The notes below the pieces were generated by a model. The model ran no database searches. It saw only the letters and a list, made by a program, of their open reading frames with translations, and was not told the origin of the DNA. The position numbers and the translations under genes are program-made. This document shows positions 13,392 through 24,004 of a stretch of DNA of 64,000 bases, piece by piece. How positions within the stretch are numbered: position 1 is the first letter of the stretch; each line of letters opens with the position of its first letter. Source of the DNA: Pleurostoma richardsiae (Eukaryota > Ascomycota > Sordariomycetes > Calosphaeriales > Pleurostomataceae); the NCBI GenBank assembly GCA_030052745.1, contig JANBVO010000010.1, positions 186,001 to 250,000 on the forward strand, in the 5' to 3' direction.

Positions 13392-15295
13392 TATGATATG
13401 ACGATATGGCTCAAGGAGATGCGTAGGAGTCTGTATGTATGTGTGTATGTAGGTGTGGGTGATGACAGTAAGAGATACCTGGGGAGAGGAAGAGGAGCAG
13501 CAGGTCTAATATATGATGCTCGCCCTCTTGACTCATTCTCACCTCTTACCTATCACCAACCGCATTCTGTGGCCTACTTAGGCCTCTTCCAGAAGACTTC
13601 TCGCTTCCGTTCCGCGCCCAGCCCGACACTCGTATGACCAGGCCGGAGCAAGAAGACGTCTTCGCGCCCGCATTCCGCATCTCCGGATCTCCAGGGAGCG
13701 CGCGGAGCGCGTTTTTGTCACGTCCTCCGCCGGTAGGGCAGAAGATAATCCTTCTAGGCTCACCTCATCGAGACTGATCAGGTCACTGTGAGTGCGGCTG
13801 CCCGGCCAGTTATCGCCAGTGATGGCATCTCCGCGGCGAAGAGACCCGTTGGCCTGGGTTGGCCACCCGAAGGAAGGGATTTTCCTGCGCCAGCTGGCAG
13901 ATGAATTACGATGCCCCAGAAATGCCGACTCTGGCGGCTGGCTGTCAGCTGATCGCTCAATTCTCCGCACCCCATCATTCTCAAGATAGCGTCTTTGGGC
14001 GAAACGATCAACACCTCCATGACTTCAACGACAGCTCGCCAAATCATAAAGGTCCTAGATAAGCATGCATGGTCTATCCAGACCTATCCAAGATTCGTTC
14101 TGGGCGATCGGCATTCCTCTTCAAACTCATCACTTGCTCGTCGGTCGGCGCATCGCAGAAGCTCACTGCCAGGATTACTGACTCTTTTCCTCGCTTGCCC
14201 TGGCCCCTCTAGTTTGGAGCGATGACAAATTCTGATCTGATCCGATGTCATTCGCCGACGTGGTTTACCGGGTCACCTGTGGCTAGACCGCGCAAGATGC
14301 TGCTTCGGTCTCCAGGAAGGGCACCCTGTTAGTCAAGCTCACTGTTCACGTCTCTTGTGCCAGTTGACATGGACGCCGAGGTTGCCGGTCCTTTGCCTCT
14401 GTTTCCGCTGATGGGGCCACTGAGCACGTCTTCCCTCCTGTCCACCCTAAGGCTATCGGTATCATTGGGCTCAAGCGAACCAACACACCGCTAGGTAACT
14501 CCCTTCCCGTCTTACTTGCTTGAAATCCATATCAGCGTCTTAGACAGATGCTTATACCAGCCGGTGTCAGCATGACGGTAGTCGCCGCCGGCGGGCTCCG
14601 TTCGTTGGTGCGGGGTGCGGCAGGATGACTTCACTGTCGTCGCTGTTGGACCTTAGCACACTCTGTTGGAACAAAGTGGTTCCATTCAGTGACAGCTCCG
14701 GGAACGAAGTCTTTCCCCGCGGAATTCCAAGGCCGCTCGGAGGACTTGGCGAGACCTGGACTGCGGAGCGGGAGTGGGTCGCAGGGGCGACCTAACTGCC
14801 GGCTACCCATCGCCATAGTTGAGGCTCGGAAGCGAGTCTGTGCTGAAAGACCGTGTGGGTGGCTGGTCTTCCCGATCGTCCACTTGTCGGACGCGAGCTG
14901 CTTTCCTTCCGCAGTGCGAGTCTCATATACGGTCTGAGTTTGTTGAGCCTCGCCGAGGGCCATGTTCCAAAGGGCGATCCCAGTTTGCCTACTCAGTGTA
15001 AGCGGACAGTAATGGACCTTTGTCTCCAAGATCTCCCTTCCACAAGTCATCGCTCTTTCAAATTTCAAGTTTTACATGAGATCAATGTTCACGCCAACGA
15101 GATCAATCATCAGGTAGAGCAGGTAATTAGAATGCATTGTCTCATCTCCAACTATGTATTTGCTTGACGAACGCCACAGATGCTACAAACGCCTACAGCG
15201 TGTGCTCAACGCTTCTAAACAGTCCAATGCTGTGTTCTCGACGAATCGAAAAGGTAAGTCGTGTTCGCTTGTCGTCCTTGTTCGTGTTCTCCTTC
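13392..15295. other. Intergenic, 1.9 kb
   Basis: Upstream region of the flavohaemoglobin gene and downstream region of the small secreted protein gene; both are read leftward. It contains only short open frames with no recognisable content and no RNA gene that I can see. Confidence 0.6.
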
Positions 15296-16004
15296 TTACA
15301 GGAGGCTGGAGAGGAGGCCCTGGACGAGGGACACTAGGCCGGAGGCAGTGGTCTGGAGGTCCTGGGTGAGGCCGAACAGGTCGGTGACGAGGTCGCTGCC
15401 GCCGGGAACGGCGCTGACGACGCCGTAGGCCAGGCTGGTGACGGGGGTGACGAGGTTGTTGACGGTCGACAGAAGCGAGGAGATCTCGGGCTGGAGAGTG
15501 GAGAGCACATCTGTGGGTTTCGCTGTTAGTACCGACGAATCATGATGTCTCGACCTTCTCGCGACTTACCATCAGCGACGGAGCCAACCAGAGACTCGAG
15601 GGTGGTCTTGATCTCGGAGACGGTGGCGTTGACATCGCCGACCAGAGTCAGGACGTTCTGGATCTCATCCTCGGCGGTGGGCAGGACGAGGCCGAGGACG
15701 AGCGGGACGATCTCGCTGACCGCCTCCTCGACCAGGGACACGACGTCGCCCAAGACAGCCTCAACAGTGGGGACGACATCGGCGGTGACATCGGCCGTCA
15801 CAGCTGGTGGTTTTGTTAGCCACAATGTCCATTGGGAGAAAGAGATCGAGACATACAGATGTTGGCGAGCTCGGCGGAGACGTCAGCCTTCAGGCCGGAG
15901 GCGATGCTCAGGACCGACGACAGGGCGTCGGCCTTCTTCTGGGTGGGGGCCGCGAGGGCAGAGCCCACGGTGAGAGCGGCAGCGACGAGACCGGAGAACT
16001 TCAT
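15296..16004 (-). CDS. Small secreted Val/Leu/Ser-rich protein, possibly HsbA-like surface protein
   Basis: Three exons on the minus strand, 16004-15857, 15803-15570 and 15510-15296, give 198 aa in one consistent phase. Introns are 53 and 59 bases with GTATGT/GTAAGT donors and branch sequences GCTAAC and TACTAAC. Residues 1 to about 20 form a signal peptide (MKFSGLVAAALTVGSALAAP). The mature chain has no cysteine, is very rich in Val, Leu, Ser, Thr and Asp, and reads as successive amphipathic helices. This resembles fungal hydrophobic-surface-binding (HsbA) and cell-wall galactomannoproteins, but I see no decisive motif. It likely acts outside the cell or at hydrophobic surfaces. A TATATA box lies about 135 bases upstream. 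The exon structure is solid; the family is a guess. Confidence 0.8.
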
Positions 16005-16137
16005 CTTGGCGGTATGTTTGAAGAGTGAAGAGAGAATGGAAGATTGGTAAAAGAGTGACTTAGTTGGAGTGGTAGAGAGCGATGAAAGTGATGGTGAGAG
16101 GGCATCGTCAACATGCTGGGCGCGAGACGAGGCGTCA

Positions 16138-16143
16138 TATATA
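16138..16143 (-). promoter_or_regulatory. TATA box of the small secreted protein gene
   Basis: TATATA on the minus strand, about 135 bases before the start codon at 16004. A clear TATA box fits a strongly or conditionally expressed secreted-protein gene. Confidence 0.45.
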
Positions 16144-17980
16144 GAGGATCCGGCTCGCTGGATCCAGGGTCCCGCTCCTGACATCACCTCATCCTTCCCC
16201 TTTCCACCGACATTTGGTGCTGGAAATACAGATCGCCAGTATCCTCGGTCTCGTCAGCCGCGAATGGGATGACATCAGACCGTTGCGCCTGCCATCATGA
16301 CTACCCCGGGCCGTTGGGAACTCGGGAAATTCGGATCACCAGCTCTCGAAACAGACTCGGCATGGCCGTTGAGCTGCCCTGGGCGCAAAGGGGCATAGCG
16401 CTCGCCGAATCCCCTTTGTTGTGCCCCGCGTGTCATTCCCAAGGGGCGCCCGGGAGCTGTCGATCACAGATCCGGGTCTGGGGTCGGCAACTTATGACAA
16501 TCATCAGGGGACCAGGGGTCCCTTGGTCTGGGCACCCTGATAGGACCGTGGCCCATCCCCAAGGAGCGTGGCGCCGCAACTGCCGACTACCATGTCCAAG
16601 CTAAGACGTAGTGCCCATTCCCGAGCATGGTTTAGCAGGGTTAGCGGTCCGACTCAGGGGAACGTGGGGAAGAGATGGCGGAAAAAGCCGCGCTGAGGGC
16701 TCGACAATAAACAATGCTAGGCACATCATCGCAAGGGGCTAATGGCTGAATTTGCATTTCTCAGCTTCACTTGTAAGAACTCATTGGAACTACATGACGA
16801 TGCGCCAAATTTCAGGGTCTAGAGAATGGTCCTTTCCTGTTTCCGGCTGGAGGCCTGCTGTTCCCTTGCAGTGATCACCGAATAATACAAGGGATGGCGA
16901 AAGGGGGATCTTTAAGCAGGACTGTTCTGTCCACAGAGATGAAGCAGTGGAAATCGGATTCATAGCCGTCTGAGTGATGGGATTGGACGATGAGGAAACA
17001 AGGTTGAGGGATTGACTTTTGACGGCTCTCTCGCGTAATGTTTCCTCTGGGTCATTATGAGACTGTTTACGGAATACAATGCTGCAGGATCATGTAGATT
17101 GACGTCGAGGGGGCTTTCGGGGGAAAGATTGGCATGCGCGATGCCTTCATTCCAGTCACTGCAATGGCGCAGGGACTACTGAACAGCATTGTTCTCACTC
17201 GAAACACACGAAACATGTCCGCCCAGCAGATCGCAATGAAAACACTTTTGAAGGATTTCGACGGAGCCATCACAAATGTTTCAGCCAGCTGGCTGTCCTC
17301 GTCAGTCGGCATTGGCGATGTCGGATGAAGGGATCACCGGAGGGGCCATGCCGCCATGGGGAGGATTCAGACGCGATCAGCGTCTACCGGAAGATGGCGA
17401 GGGTCAGAACTCAGAAGAGAAGGAAAGGCAATAGGAGATCGCACATATAATTTGTGTTCATGGTTTGTGATCTATTGGCCTATGCAGCATGCGCACCCCC
17501 GGTTTATCCGCGCCTGAGCCATGCCCGCCTCCCCGTCTATCCCAGCCCAGCAAAGTCCATTCTATCAGGCGTCTCACCCAAATCTAACATCGGTGCAGGG
17601 ACCTGAAATGACCAATCTGAACGAGAAGTACGGTTAGCCACCCACCGGTTCAATTTGCAAAATGTCTTCGATTTAGGCGAAAGCACAGACCTAGTGATCT
17701 TCCTATCATAATGTCGTGGTCAACACATCTTGCGGTGAGCGTGCTCCCTGGCGCTCCGACAGCGCCAGCCATGACGGGGCAAGTAAAGTCAACTCATGAC
17801 GATCAGGCCCTGCAGGGGTGTTTCCGTCCCATGCGCACCGTAACGCGGCACAGCTCCGCGGTCCCAGCGGCTCGGGACATGCACATCAGTCCTGAAATAG
17901 GGGAAGCGGTAGGGCACGTGTCGGTAGATGCCTTCATCCCGTCCCAAGGCAATGCAGTGAGACAGCAAGGCCTGGGAAGC
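16144..17980. other. Intergenic, 1.8 kb
   Basis: Upstream region of the small secreted protein gene and downstream region of PSF3. Short open frames on both strands around 17067-17328 have no recognisable motif. Nothing else supported. Confidence 0.55.
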
Positions 17981-18670
17981 TCAATGCTTCTTGACGCTCT
18001 CCATCCACTCTTTTGACGCCTTGGTCCCGTCGTGCGCCTTCCGGAATAACCTCCTCTCCCACTCGTCCAAGCTCCTCAAAAACTCCTCACCGCCGCCCCC
18101 AACACCCAGATTGCTTCCGTCCTCTTTACTACTAGCTCCGCCACCGGCCTTCCTCGCGTGCAACGCGATGTCTGCCGCGCGTGTGACGAAGGTCCGCCTC
18201 AGGACGCCGGCCAGCTCGCCCTCCTCGACGAGATCCAGCAGGCGGGTGGCCAGGCTGTAGAAGTGGGCGCTCTGGTCGCGTAGGGGTACGGCGCGCGGAT
18301 CCGCCTTGAGGGCCTGGACGACGTCGTCGGAGAGCGGCGGGGGTATGTTGAGGTTGACGAACGAGCTGGCCTCCTCGTCGTCGGCTGCGCTGTTGGCCAG
18401 GGCGAGCATCTCGGCGAGCCAGAGGGGCAGGCCGAGCTTGGTGCCAGACTTGAGGGCGCTGGAGGGGTTGTTGTCGAGGTAGCCGAGATCGGGCACGTCG
18501 AGCTGGAACTCGCAGGGGATTTTCTGGGTGCAGGAGTGGGAGCGTTAGCGGGCTGCTGATATCATGATCCTTGCCCGGAGAGATGTCCGGACAGAGAGAG
18601 GAGGGGTATCATGGGCGCCTGTCTGTACCTCAGCGTCGGTCAGGATGGCGTCTATGTCGTAATAAGACAT
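17981..18670 (-). CDS. PSF3: GINS complex subunit Psf3 (DNA replication)
   Basis: Subunit of the GINS tetramer that joins Cdc45 and Mcm2-7 in the replicative helicase; nuclear and essential. Two exons, 18670-18629 and 18523-17981, with a 105-base GT-AG intron, encode 194 aa, the usual size. The N-terminus begins MSYYDIDAIL and continues across the junction as EKIPCEFQLDVPDLGYLD, the conserved Psf3 start. The helical core follows (LPLWLAEMLA, then a long helix before RRTFVTRAADIALHARK). The first exon is only 14 codons, so the long second-exon frame alone misses the true start. A putative MBF/E2F site lies just upstream. Divergently paired with the MnSOD gene. Confidence 0.94.
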
Positions 18671-19272
18671 CTTTACCGATGTGAGAGCGGTGGTTTGTCT
18701 ATGAAGGAGTCGTAGAAGTCAACAGACTCCTTGTAGACTCGAGCCACGCGCCAATTGGTAGGTAGCTAGGGCTGCGACGCGGTTGATGGGATGCTAACAG
18801 ACCGTCTGGAAATACGGATCCATGAGGAGGGGTACGCGATCGTGGCGCGATTGTGCGCGAGTGTGGCTTGCTAACAAAGGTACATACCTACCTTAGTTAG
18901 ACGCCTACGTTAACTCACTCGGCCGTGGAAGCTGCCCGATAAGGACAAGCACACTGCCAAGCCACACGAGGGGGCCACTCGATAACCGGACGGATAACCG
19001 AGATTCGGACCATTCGGCTTTATCGCTCCGTGTTTTTATGACGACACCTTGATAACAGAGTGAAGCTTCCAGCAAAGCCGAAGCGCGAAGCTCCTGCAAA
19101 GCTACAACCACAACCTATTTAAAGCGAATTGATCCAACCAGGCCACCAATACGCCATTATCGAACCATCTTCGCTGTCAGTAGCGCCCTCTCCAGCTCCT
19201 ATTCCATAGTCTGTCAATCAATTAGCGGCAATCTCCCCTTAATCGATCTAATCAGATCTGCAGAACATCGCA
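18671..19272. other. Divergent promoter region between PSF3 and MnSOD
   Basis: 602 bases shared by two genes read in opposite directions. It holds the CGCG-core motifs on the PSF3 side and a pyrimidine-rich, probably transcribed leader with several short upstream frames on the MnSOD side. I see no other gene. Confidence 0.6.
18745..18754 (-). promoter_or_regulatory. Putative MBF/E2F-type site upstream of PSF3
   Basis: Minus-strand TTGGCGCGTG lies about 75-84 bases before the PSF3 start codon and contains the CGCG core shared by MCB and E2F sites. Sites of this kind drive G1/S expression of replication genes in fungi. A second CGCG core (ACGCGG) lies near 18776. Sequence match only. Confidence 0.45.
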
Positions 19273-20151
19273 ATGGCGTCTCTCCTCCGCAGCTCGGCTC
19301 CCGCCCTCCGCGGTGCTCTCCGCTCCTCTGGGGCCATCACCAAGCCCGCAGTCGCTGCCGCTAGCACTACCTTTGTGCGCGGCAAGGCCACCCTGCCCGA
19401 CCTTCCCTGTACGTGCTGGAGCGGCTCACTGATGATACCGTCATGATGGATACTGACTAGCGAGCTGGAATATTTAGATGACTATGGCGCTCTTGAGCCC
19501 TACATCTCCGGCAAGATCATGGAGCTGCACCACTCCGGCCACCACAAGGCGTACGTCACTGGACTGAATACCGCCCTCGAGACCATCGCCGAGGCCGAGG
19601 CCAAGGGCGACCTGAGCAAGGCCGCCAGCGTGGCGCCCCTGCTTAACTTCAACGGCGGTGGCCACCTCAACCACACCCTGTTCTGGGAGAACCTGGCTCC
19701 CGCGAGCCGTGACGGTGGCGGCGAGCCTTCTGGCGACCTCAAGGTAGGTGCTCTCCTCCTTTTTCACGGATCCCTGTCATGCTCTCCCTCGACGGAGGAG
19801 CTTCTGGTCTTGGCAGTGTAGTTGCTGACAATTCCACTCGCAAAACAGAAAGCCATTGACGAAGACTTCGGCTCCTTCGACTCCTTCCAGAAGAAGCTGA
19901 ACGCTGCCCTTGCCGGCATCCAGGGCAGCGGCTGGGCGTGGCTGACCAAGGACAAGGAGACGGGCACGCTGGGCATCGTCACCCGCGCCAACCAGGACCC
20001 CGTCACCGGCAGCCTGGTGCCGCTGCTGGGCATTGATGCTTGGGAGCACGCCTACTACCTGCAGTACCTGAACAAGAAGGTCGAGTACTTCAACGCCATC
20101 TGGAACGTCATCAACTGGAAGACGGTTGCGGAGCGGTACAGCAAGGCTTGA
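19273..20151 (+). CDS. SOD2: Mitochondrial manganese superoxide dismutase
   Basis: Converts superoxide to H2O2 and O2 in the mitochondrial matrix. Three exons, 19273-19408, 19478-19743 and 19849-20151 (introns 69 and 105 bases), give 234 aa. Residues 1 to about 40 are rich in Arg, Ser and Ala without acidic residues, a typical import presequence; the mature enzyme starts near ATLPDLPYDYGALEP. The metal ligands are present: His63 in the MELHHSGHH helix, His111 in HLNHTLFW, and Asp197 and His201 in [11 protein letters not shown]. Gly/Gln residues around QGSGWAW fit the Mn/Fe family. The first intron falls at the presequence/mature boundary. Promoter shared with PSF3. Confidence 0.96.
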
Positions 20152-20567
20152 GCGGAGTTGGTGCAAAAAGATGGGCAGGTTTTGGTGGAGGAGTAGCTTG
20201 TAGGTGCTGTTGAAACAGGAAATGTAGTAGTAACACTGAAATGAAGGCATGTCTTAACCAAGATTTTGTAAGGCCTCCCGCCGTCAACTTGTAGTCCCAA
20301 GCCTGTCTCGCCCAATCTGAGCAAGCCTACTTGCAGACTGCGGCACCTCCCTACTTAACGATAGGTCGACGACATATCCTGTACTGTCTAGATCGCCGAG
20401 CAACGCCCTACGCCCTGACTCTTATAGCAGGAGACTTATTTCGTATATTGCTTTTGTTATCTCTACTCGCGGTATACAAATAAATAAATACCAACATTTA
20501 AGTAATCATGAGTATATAAACGTCGTCCTATAAACGTCCGCTCGTCTATGTCCTCCTTCTAAGCAGT
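20152..20567. other. Convergent 3' intergenic region
   Basis: Lies between the ends of the MnSOD gene (+) and the 608-aa secreted-protein gene (-). Contains an AT-rich run with AATAAA-like words near 20478-20492 that could serve as polyadenylation signal. No gene seen. Confidence 0.5.
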
Positions 20568-22394
20568 CTATAAAGCAAACGGCACGCCCATCTGCCAGTA
20601 CCCATAGCTCGACAAGATCTCCGTCAAGTTCTTGCACCGCGGCGCGTCGTGATCCTCCTGGGCGCCCACGGGGAACATGACGGTGAAGCACACCTGCCCC
20701 GGGTCCGCGCACCTGCCGCACCGCTTCCACGTCGCCCAGTCCAGGCGCGTCATCAGCTCGCGTACCGCCTGCCTCGCGTCCGCCGCCACCACGTCCGACG
20801 CCCTCCCCGCCTCCACGGTCCCTTGCTGCTGCTGCCGCCGCCTCTCCTGCTCGCCCAACACCAGCATGTTCCGAATGTCGAATAGCGCGTTGCATATGGC
20901 ACCCGACACCGTCTCTATCGCGGCGTAGATGGCACGATCCTCGGGCGTCCACTTCTCATGTCCCAGGACTGCTGTGCCGAGGAAGTATTCTGCGCATTGA
21001 CTGCGCGCCGCCGGGCCAGCGCGCCCAGCGCCTGAGGGGTAATCGGAGAAAGGATCCAGCAGGGTGTCGATCACGGAGAGCATCTCGCCCGGGCCCAGAT
21101 CGCCCTCGGAGAGATACCACAGCCGCTCCGCGTACCGCGAGGCGATGCCGTCCGCGACGGCCTGCCAGTCCACCGAGGCGAGATGCCTTCTCCCGCTTCT
21201 CTCCGCGACGACCTCGCCGAGCCGGGCGCGGATCCCAAGCCGCTCCTCGCGGGAGGCGCTCACGATCCGCGGCAGCGTCTGCCTCTCTGGGTCCGGGTTG
21301 GAGATGTTTACCGGGTACGCGAACGCGGACACCGCGCTCGAGAAGTCCACCTCGACCCTGCCGCGCGGCAGGCCGTCGTACCGCCCCGCCACGGCGCGCA
21401 TCCACTCGAGGAAGAACGCCCGGGATGGGGCCTCGGCGCCGGCGGTCTCATTGCTGAAGGGGCTCGCGTTCACGGAGACGAGGTCCAGCCCGCCGCCGGG
21501 CGCGAAGTCGCAGTAGATGACCTCGAAGCCGGCCTCCATGCGGATGAAGCCGTCGATGGCGCGGCGGGACGGGCTCACGCCCGGGAAGGAGGGCGAGCCC
21601 CAGGACGCGGCGAGGCGACACAGGTCGCGGGCGCGGAGGAAGTCGTTGTCGAAACCGTCCGGGTCGCGGTCCACGGGGTAGTCGAGCAGGATGTGGTTCT
21701 GCGAGTCGATGGAGCCGATCTCGCACTTGGCGGCGGCCTGGCCGTCGATGTAGACGAGATTAAGGGGCCGCGCGGCGCGATAGGTCTGTAGGTAGCCCCG
21801 GAGTGGGACTTTCGGGAACGGGGGAAGTTTCCTCTTCTTGTCGCCGTCGTTGTCGCCAATGTGGTCGGGCGCGAGGGCCTTCTGCGGTGGAGCCTCAAAG
21901 GGTGGTATGGCGGCACTCGGGCGCAGAGAAGCCCGGCCAAGTTGGTGTGAGAAACGGTGCCAGGCGAGGACCTGCTCCATCTTTAGGCTGTCTGCTTCCT
22001 CCGGCGTAAAGAGGGTCTCGTCCCCGTGTGAGAAACTTTTGTCTCTATCAGGCGGCGGTTCCCACGACCGCGCGAAGTTGGCGGCATGCTCAACTTCCAA
22101 GGCAAGCCATTCGAAACCCTCTATTCGCTGAGAATCATGGGTGCCGTGGTACAAGAGGCTTCCCTCGGGAACGGTGGCGAGGTAGAAGGAGAGGCCGTTG
22201 TGGTGGATGGACGACCCCCATTGACGCATTGCCGCCTGGAGAGAATTGAAGATGTGAAATGCATTGTCTCGCGCGGCCTCCTCGCTCGGCAGATGATCTG
22301 TAGCGTTTGGATAAGCCGAAGCTGTTTGAAGTCCCCATGCGACTAGAGCGCTGGTGGCGCAGAGGCGTGCAAGTCCCGCGGTGAGCCAAGCCAT
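20568..22394 (-). CDS. Conserved secreted fungal protein, unknown function
   Basis: A single intronless frame of 608 aa. The first about 27 residues form a signal peptide (hydrophobic ALVAWGLQTASA, then YPNATDH). The N-terminal third carries a distinctive block, about 60-110, with SSIHHNGLSFYLATVPEG, LLYHGTH and GFEWLALEVEHAANFA, which I recall as widespread in ascomycete hypothetical proteins. Paired Cys residues lie near the C-terminus (CGRCADPGQVC) and elsewhere, with several N-glycosylation sequons (NAT, NIS, NET, NLT), all consistent with a lumenal or extracellular protein. No catalytic motif that I recognise. GC-rich coding produces long shadow frames on the other strand. I do not propose a function. 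Confidence 0.88.
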   Translation of the reverse strand: MAWLTAGLARLCATSALVAWGLQTASAYPNATDHLPSEEAARDNAFHIFNSLQAAMRQWGSSIHHNGLSFYLATVPEGSLLYHGTHDSQRIEGFEWLALEVEHAANFARSWEPPPDRDKSFSHGDETLFTPEEADSLKMEQVLAWHRFSHQLGRASLRPSAAIPPFEAPPQKALAPDHIGDNDGDKKRKLPPFPKVPLRGYLQTYRAARPLNLVYIDGQAAAKCEIGSIDSQNHILLDYPVDRDPDGFDNDFLRARDLCRLAASWGSPSFPGVSPSRRAIDGFIRMEAGFEVIYCDFAPGGGLDLVSVNASPFSNETAGAEAPSRAFFLEWMRAVAGRYDGLPRGRVEVDFSSAVSAFAYPVNISNPDPERQTLPRIVSASREERLGIRARLGEVVAERSGRRHLASVDWQAVADGIASRYAERLWYLSEGDLGPGEMLSVIDTLLDPFSDYPSGAGRAGPAARSQCAEYFLGTAVLGHEKWTPEDRAIYAAIETVSGAICNALFDIRNMLVLGEQERRRQQQQGTVEAGRASDVVAADARQAVRELMTRLDWATWKRCGRCADPGQVCFTVMFPVGAQEDHDAPRCKNLTEILSSYGYWQMGVPFAL

Positions 22395-23426
22395 CCAAAC
22401 TTAATCTGAAGCGGTTAAAAGAGACAGAAGCATCAAAAAGCCATCAAGACCAGCTGATGTGTATCACGGCAATGTCAGAAGAAGGGAAGCATGAGAAGCA
22501 CGAGAGACACATCTCATCGATGGGACGAATAGGCTTTGTGTTCTGACGCAGACGGATAAGACGAGAAGGCGTTTGCAGCCAGTTCGGTAAGGCGGTCTAA
22601 CACTGGTCCGGTCGCGCGAGCAGGTCCTTGCCCAGAACAGGCAACAGGATTGAACACATCGAAATCCTTCAGCCTAACGCTCCTCAATTATATCGTTCTT
22701 GATTAGGACTCGACACTCGAGCCAATACTGCGCGCATTTTACATTCTGGAACTCAGCTGGGGACGAAGAAATCTGCGGTCTCGGATGGTACTCGAGGATA
22801 TCCACGTGCTAGAGACTCACGCTCCAGCGACCAGCGACATTTGGCAAGCAAATGCCTCACCAGGCACCAACGGAATTGGTTTCGACAGCCAGTTCGGAGT
22901 CGTCCGACACCTGTGATCCCGCGTCAAGTACGAGCGCAACGTTCAAGATAACAACAGCCTGGCCGATTGGCGCATGAAGGAGCGTTTGGATAGATGCCGT
23001 CGTCACTCCACCTGTGTGTACCCTTGTCATAACAAGCCGCGATAGCCTTCTTCTCCCGCCTTTCACTAGGATCCTTTCTCGTCAAAATTTGCAGGCGTGT
23101 CGGGCGCGATGACGACGAGGGCAAGCGTTCCTGATCCCTCTGGGCTTTGAAGCCCACATGAACTGTCTATATGGAGTCCAGCATACAGCGACTGTGGCTG
23201 GCACGACATGATATCGATTTGTCAGCTAGATATGGTAGAGCAAATTTGTAATCGAAGGCATGCCGAACCCGGGGCTAGAGGCCCTCGAGCACTGAGGAGC
23301 ACGTAGAGAAGGCCCCATCAAAAGACTTGATAAAGTCGAGTGGGACCCTGTCTGGTGCGCACCGTCGTTGGACGACTGGACCGGTTGATGCGTGAGATAG
23401 ACTGACTACCAAGCCAACCCAACACC
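22395..23426. other. Divergent intergenic region, 1.0 kb
   Basis: Separates the leftward secreted-protein gene from the rightward NTF2-like gene. Only short frames; no motif recognised. Confidence 0.55.
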
Positions 23427-24004
23427 ATGCCGAGCTTACCGACCACAAGAGATGAGGCCGAAGGCTGGGTTCGCAATGTAAATTGGCGCACCCATTAACA
23501 GACGTGCTGTGCTGTTATGCATATGGTCCTGACTAAGTGCAGTTCCATCGAGTTTGCGACACTCTCGAGGCCTCCCTTCTCGATACAGTTTTCGCAAGGG
23601 ACGCGACCTTGCAGTTCGGGAACTACCCCGTAATCAACGGCGTGGAGGGCATCAAGGCGTTGCTGGGGCGACAGTTCGCCCTCTTGGAGGAGATGCATCA
23701 CAAGTTCCGCTATGGTGGTCAGTCACGACTCAAACCGTGTTGCCCTCCTGTTTTTGGGCCACACATATCGATGCGACCGGCGTGCTGACGCTCGGCAGAC
23801 GTTGTGGGTGACAGGGTCTACCACGCGTGTACAATCTCGTACCTGATCAAGGGCGACACCAAGGAGAACGAGATCGAGATCCCGGCGGCTGCCATTCACC
23901 ATGTGGTGACTGAGGGTGAAGAGAAGGGCTTGATCAAGAGGTTCGAGGTGTTCATCGACAATGCACCCGTCGTGCAGCGTATGGCCCTCTTTGCGCCGAA
24001 GTAA
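23427..24004 (+). CDS. NTF2/SnoaL-like small protein
   Basis: Three exons, 23427-23477, 23543-23717 and 23799-24004, join in phase to a 143-aa protein; introns are 65 and 81 bases (acceptors TGCAG and GGCAG). The protein begins MPSLPTTRDEAEGWVRN-FHRVCD and carries ATLQFGNYPVINGVEG, a helix, then EEMHHKFRYGDVVGDRVYH and IPAAAIHHV. This is the alpha-plus-beta cone pattern of NTF2/SnoaL-like proteins, which act as small-molecule isomerases, cyclases or binding proteins. The donor of intron 2 could be GTCAGT or the GTGGTC three bases earlier; the first is preferred. No neighbour hints at a substrate. The gene is invisible as a single frame because exon 1 has only 17 codons. Confidence 0.85.

Noticed and set aside
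12297-13637. 446-codon open frame on the plus strand
   Set aside because: Lies antisense to the flavohaemoglobin gene, is Arg/Gly/Val-rich nonsense in composition, and arises from GC-rich third positions of the real gene.
21183-21791. 202-codon plus-strand frame
   Set aside because: Antisense to the GC-rich part of the 608-aa secreted-protein gene.
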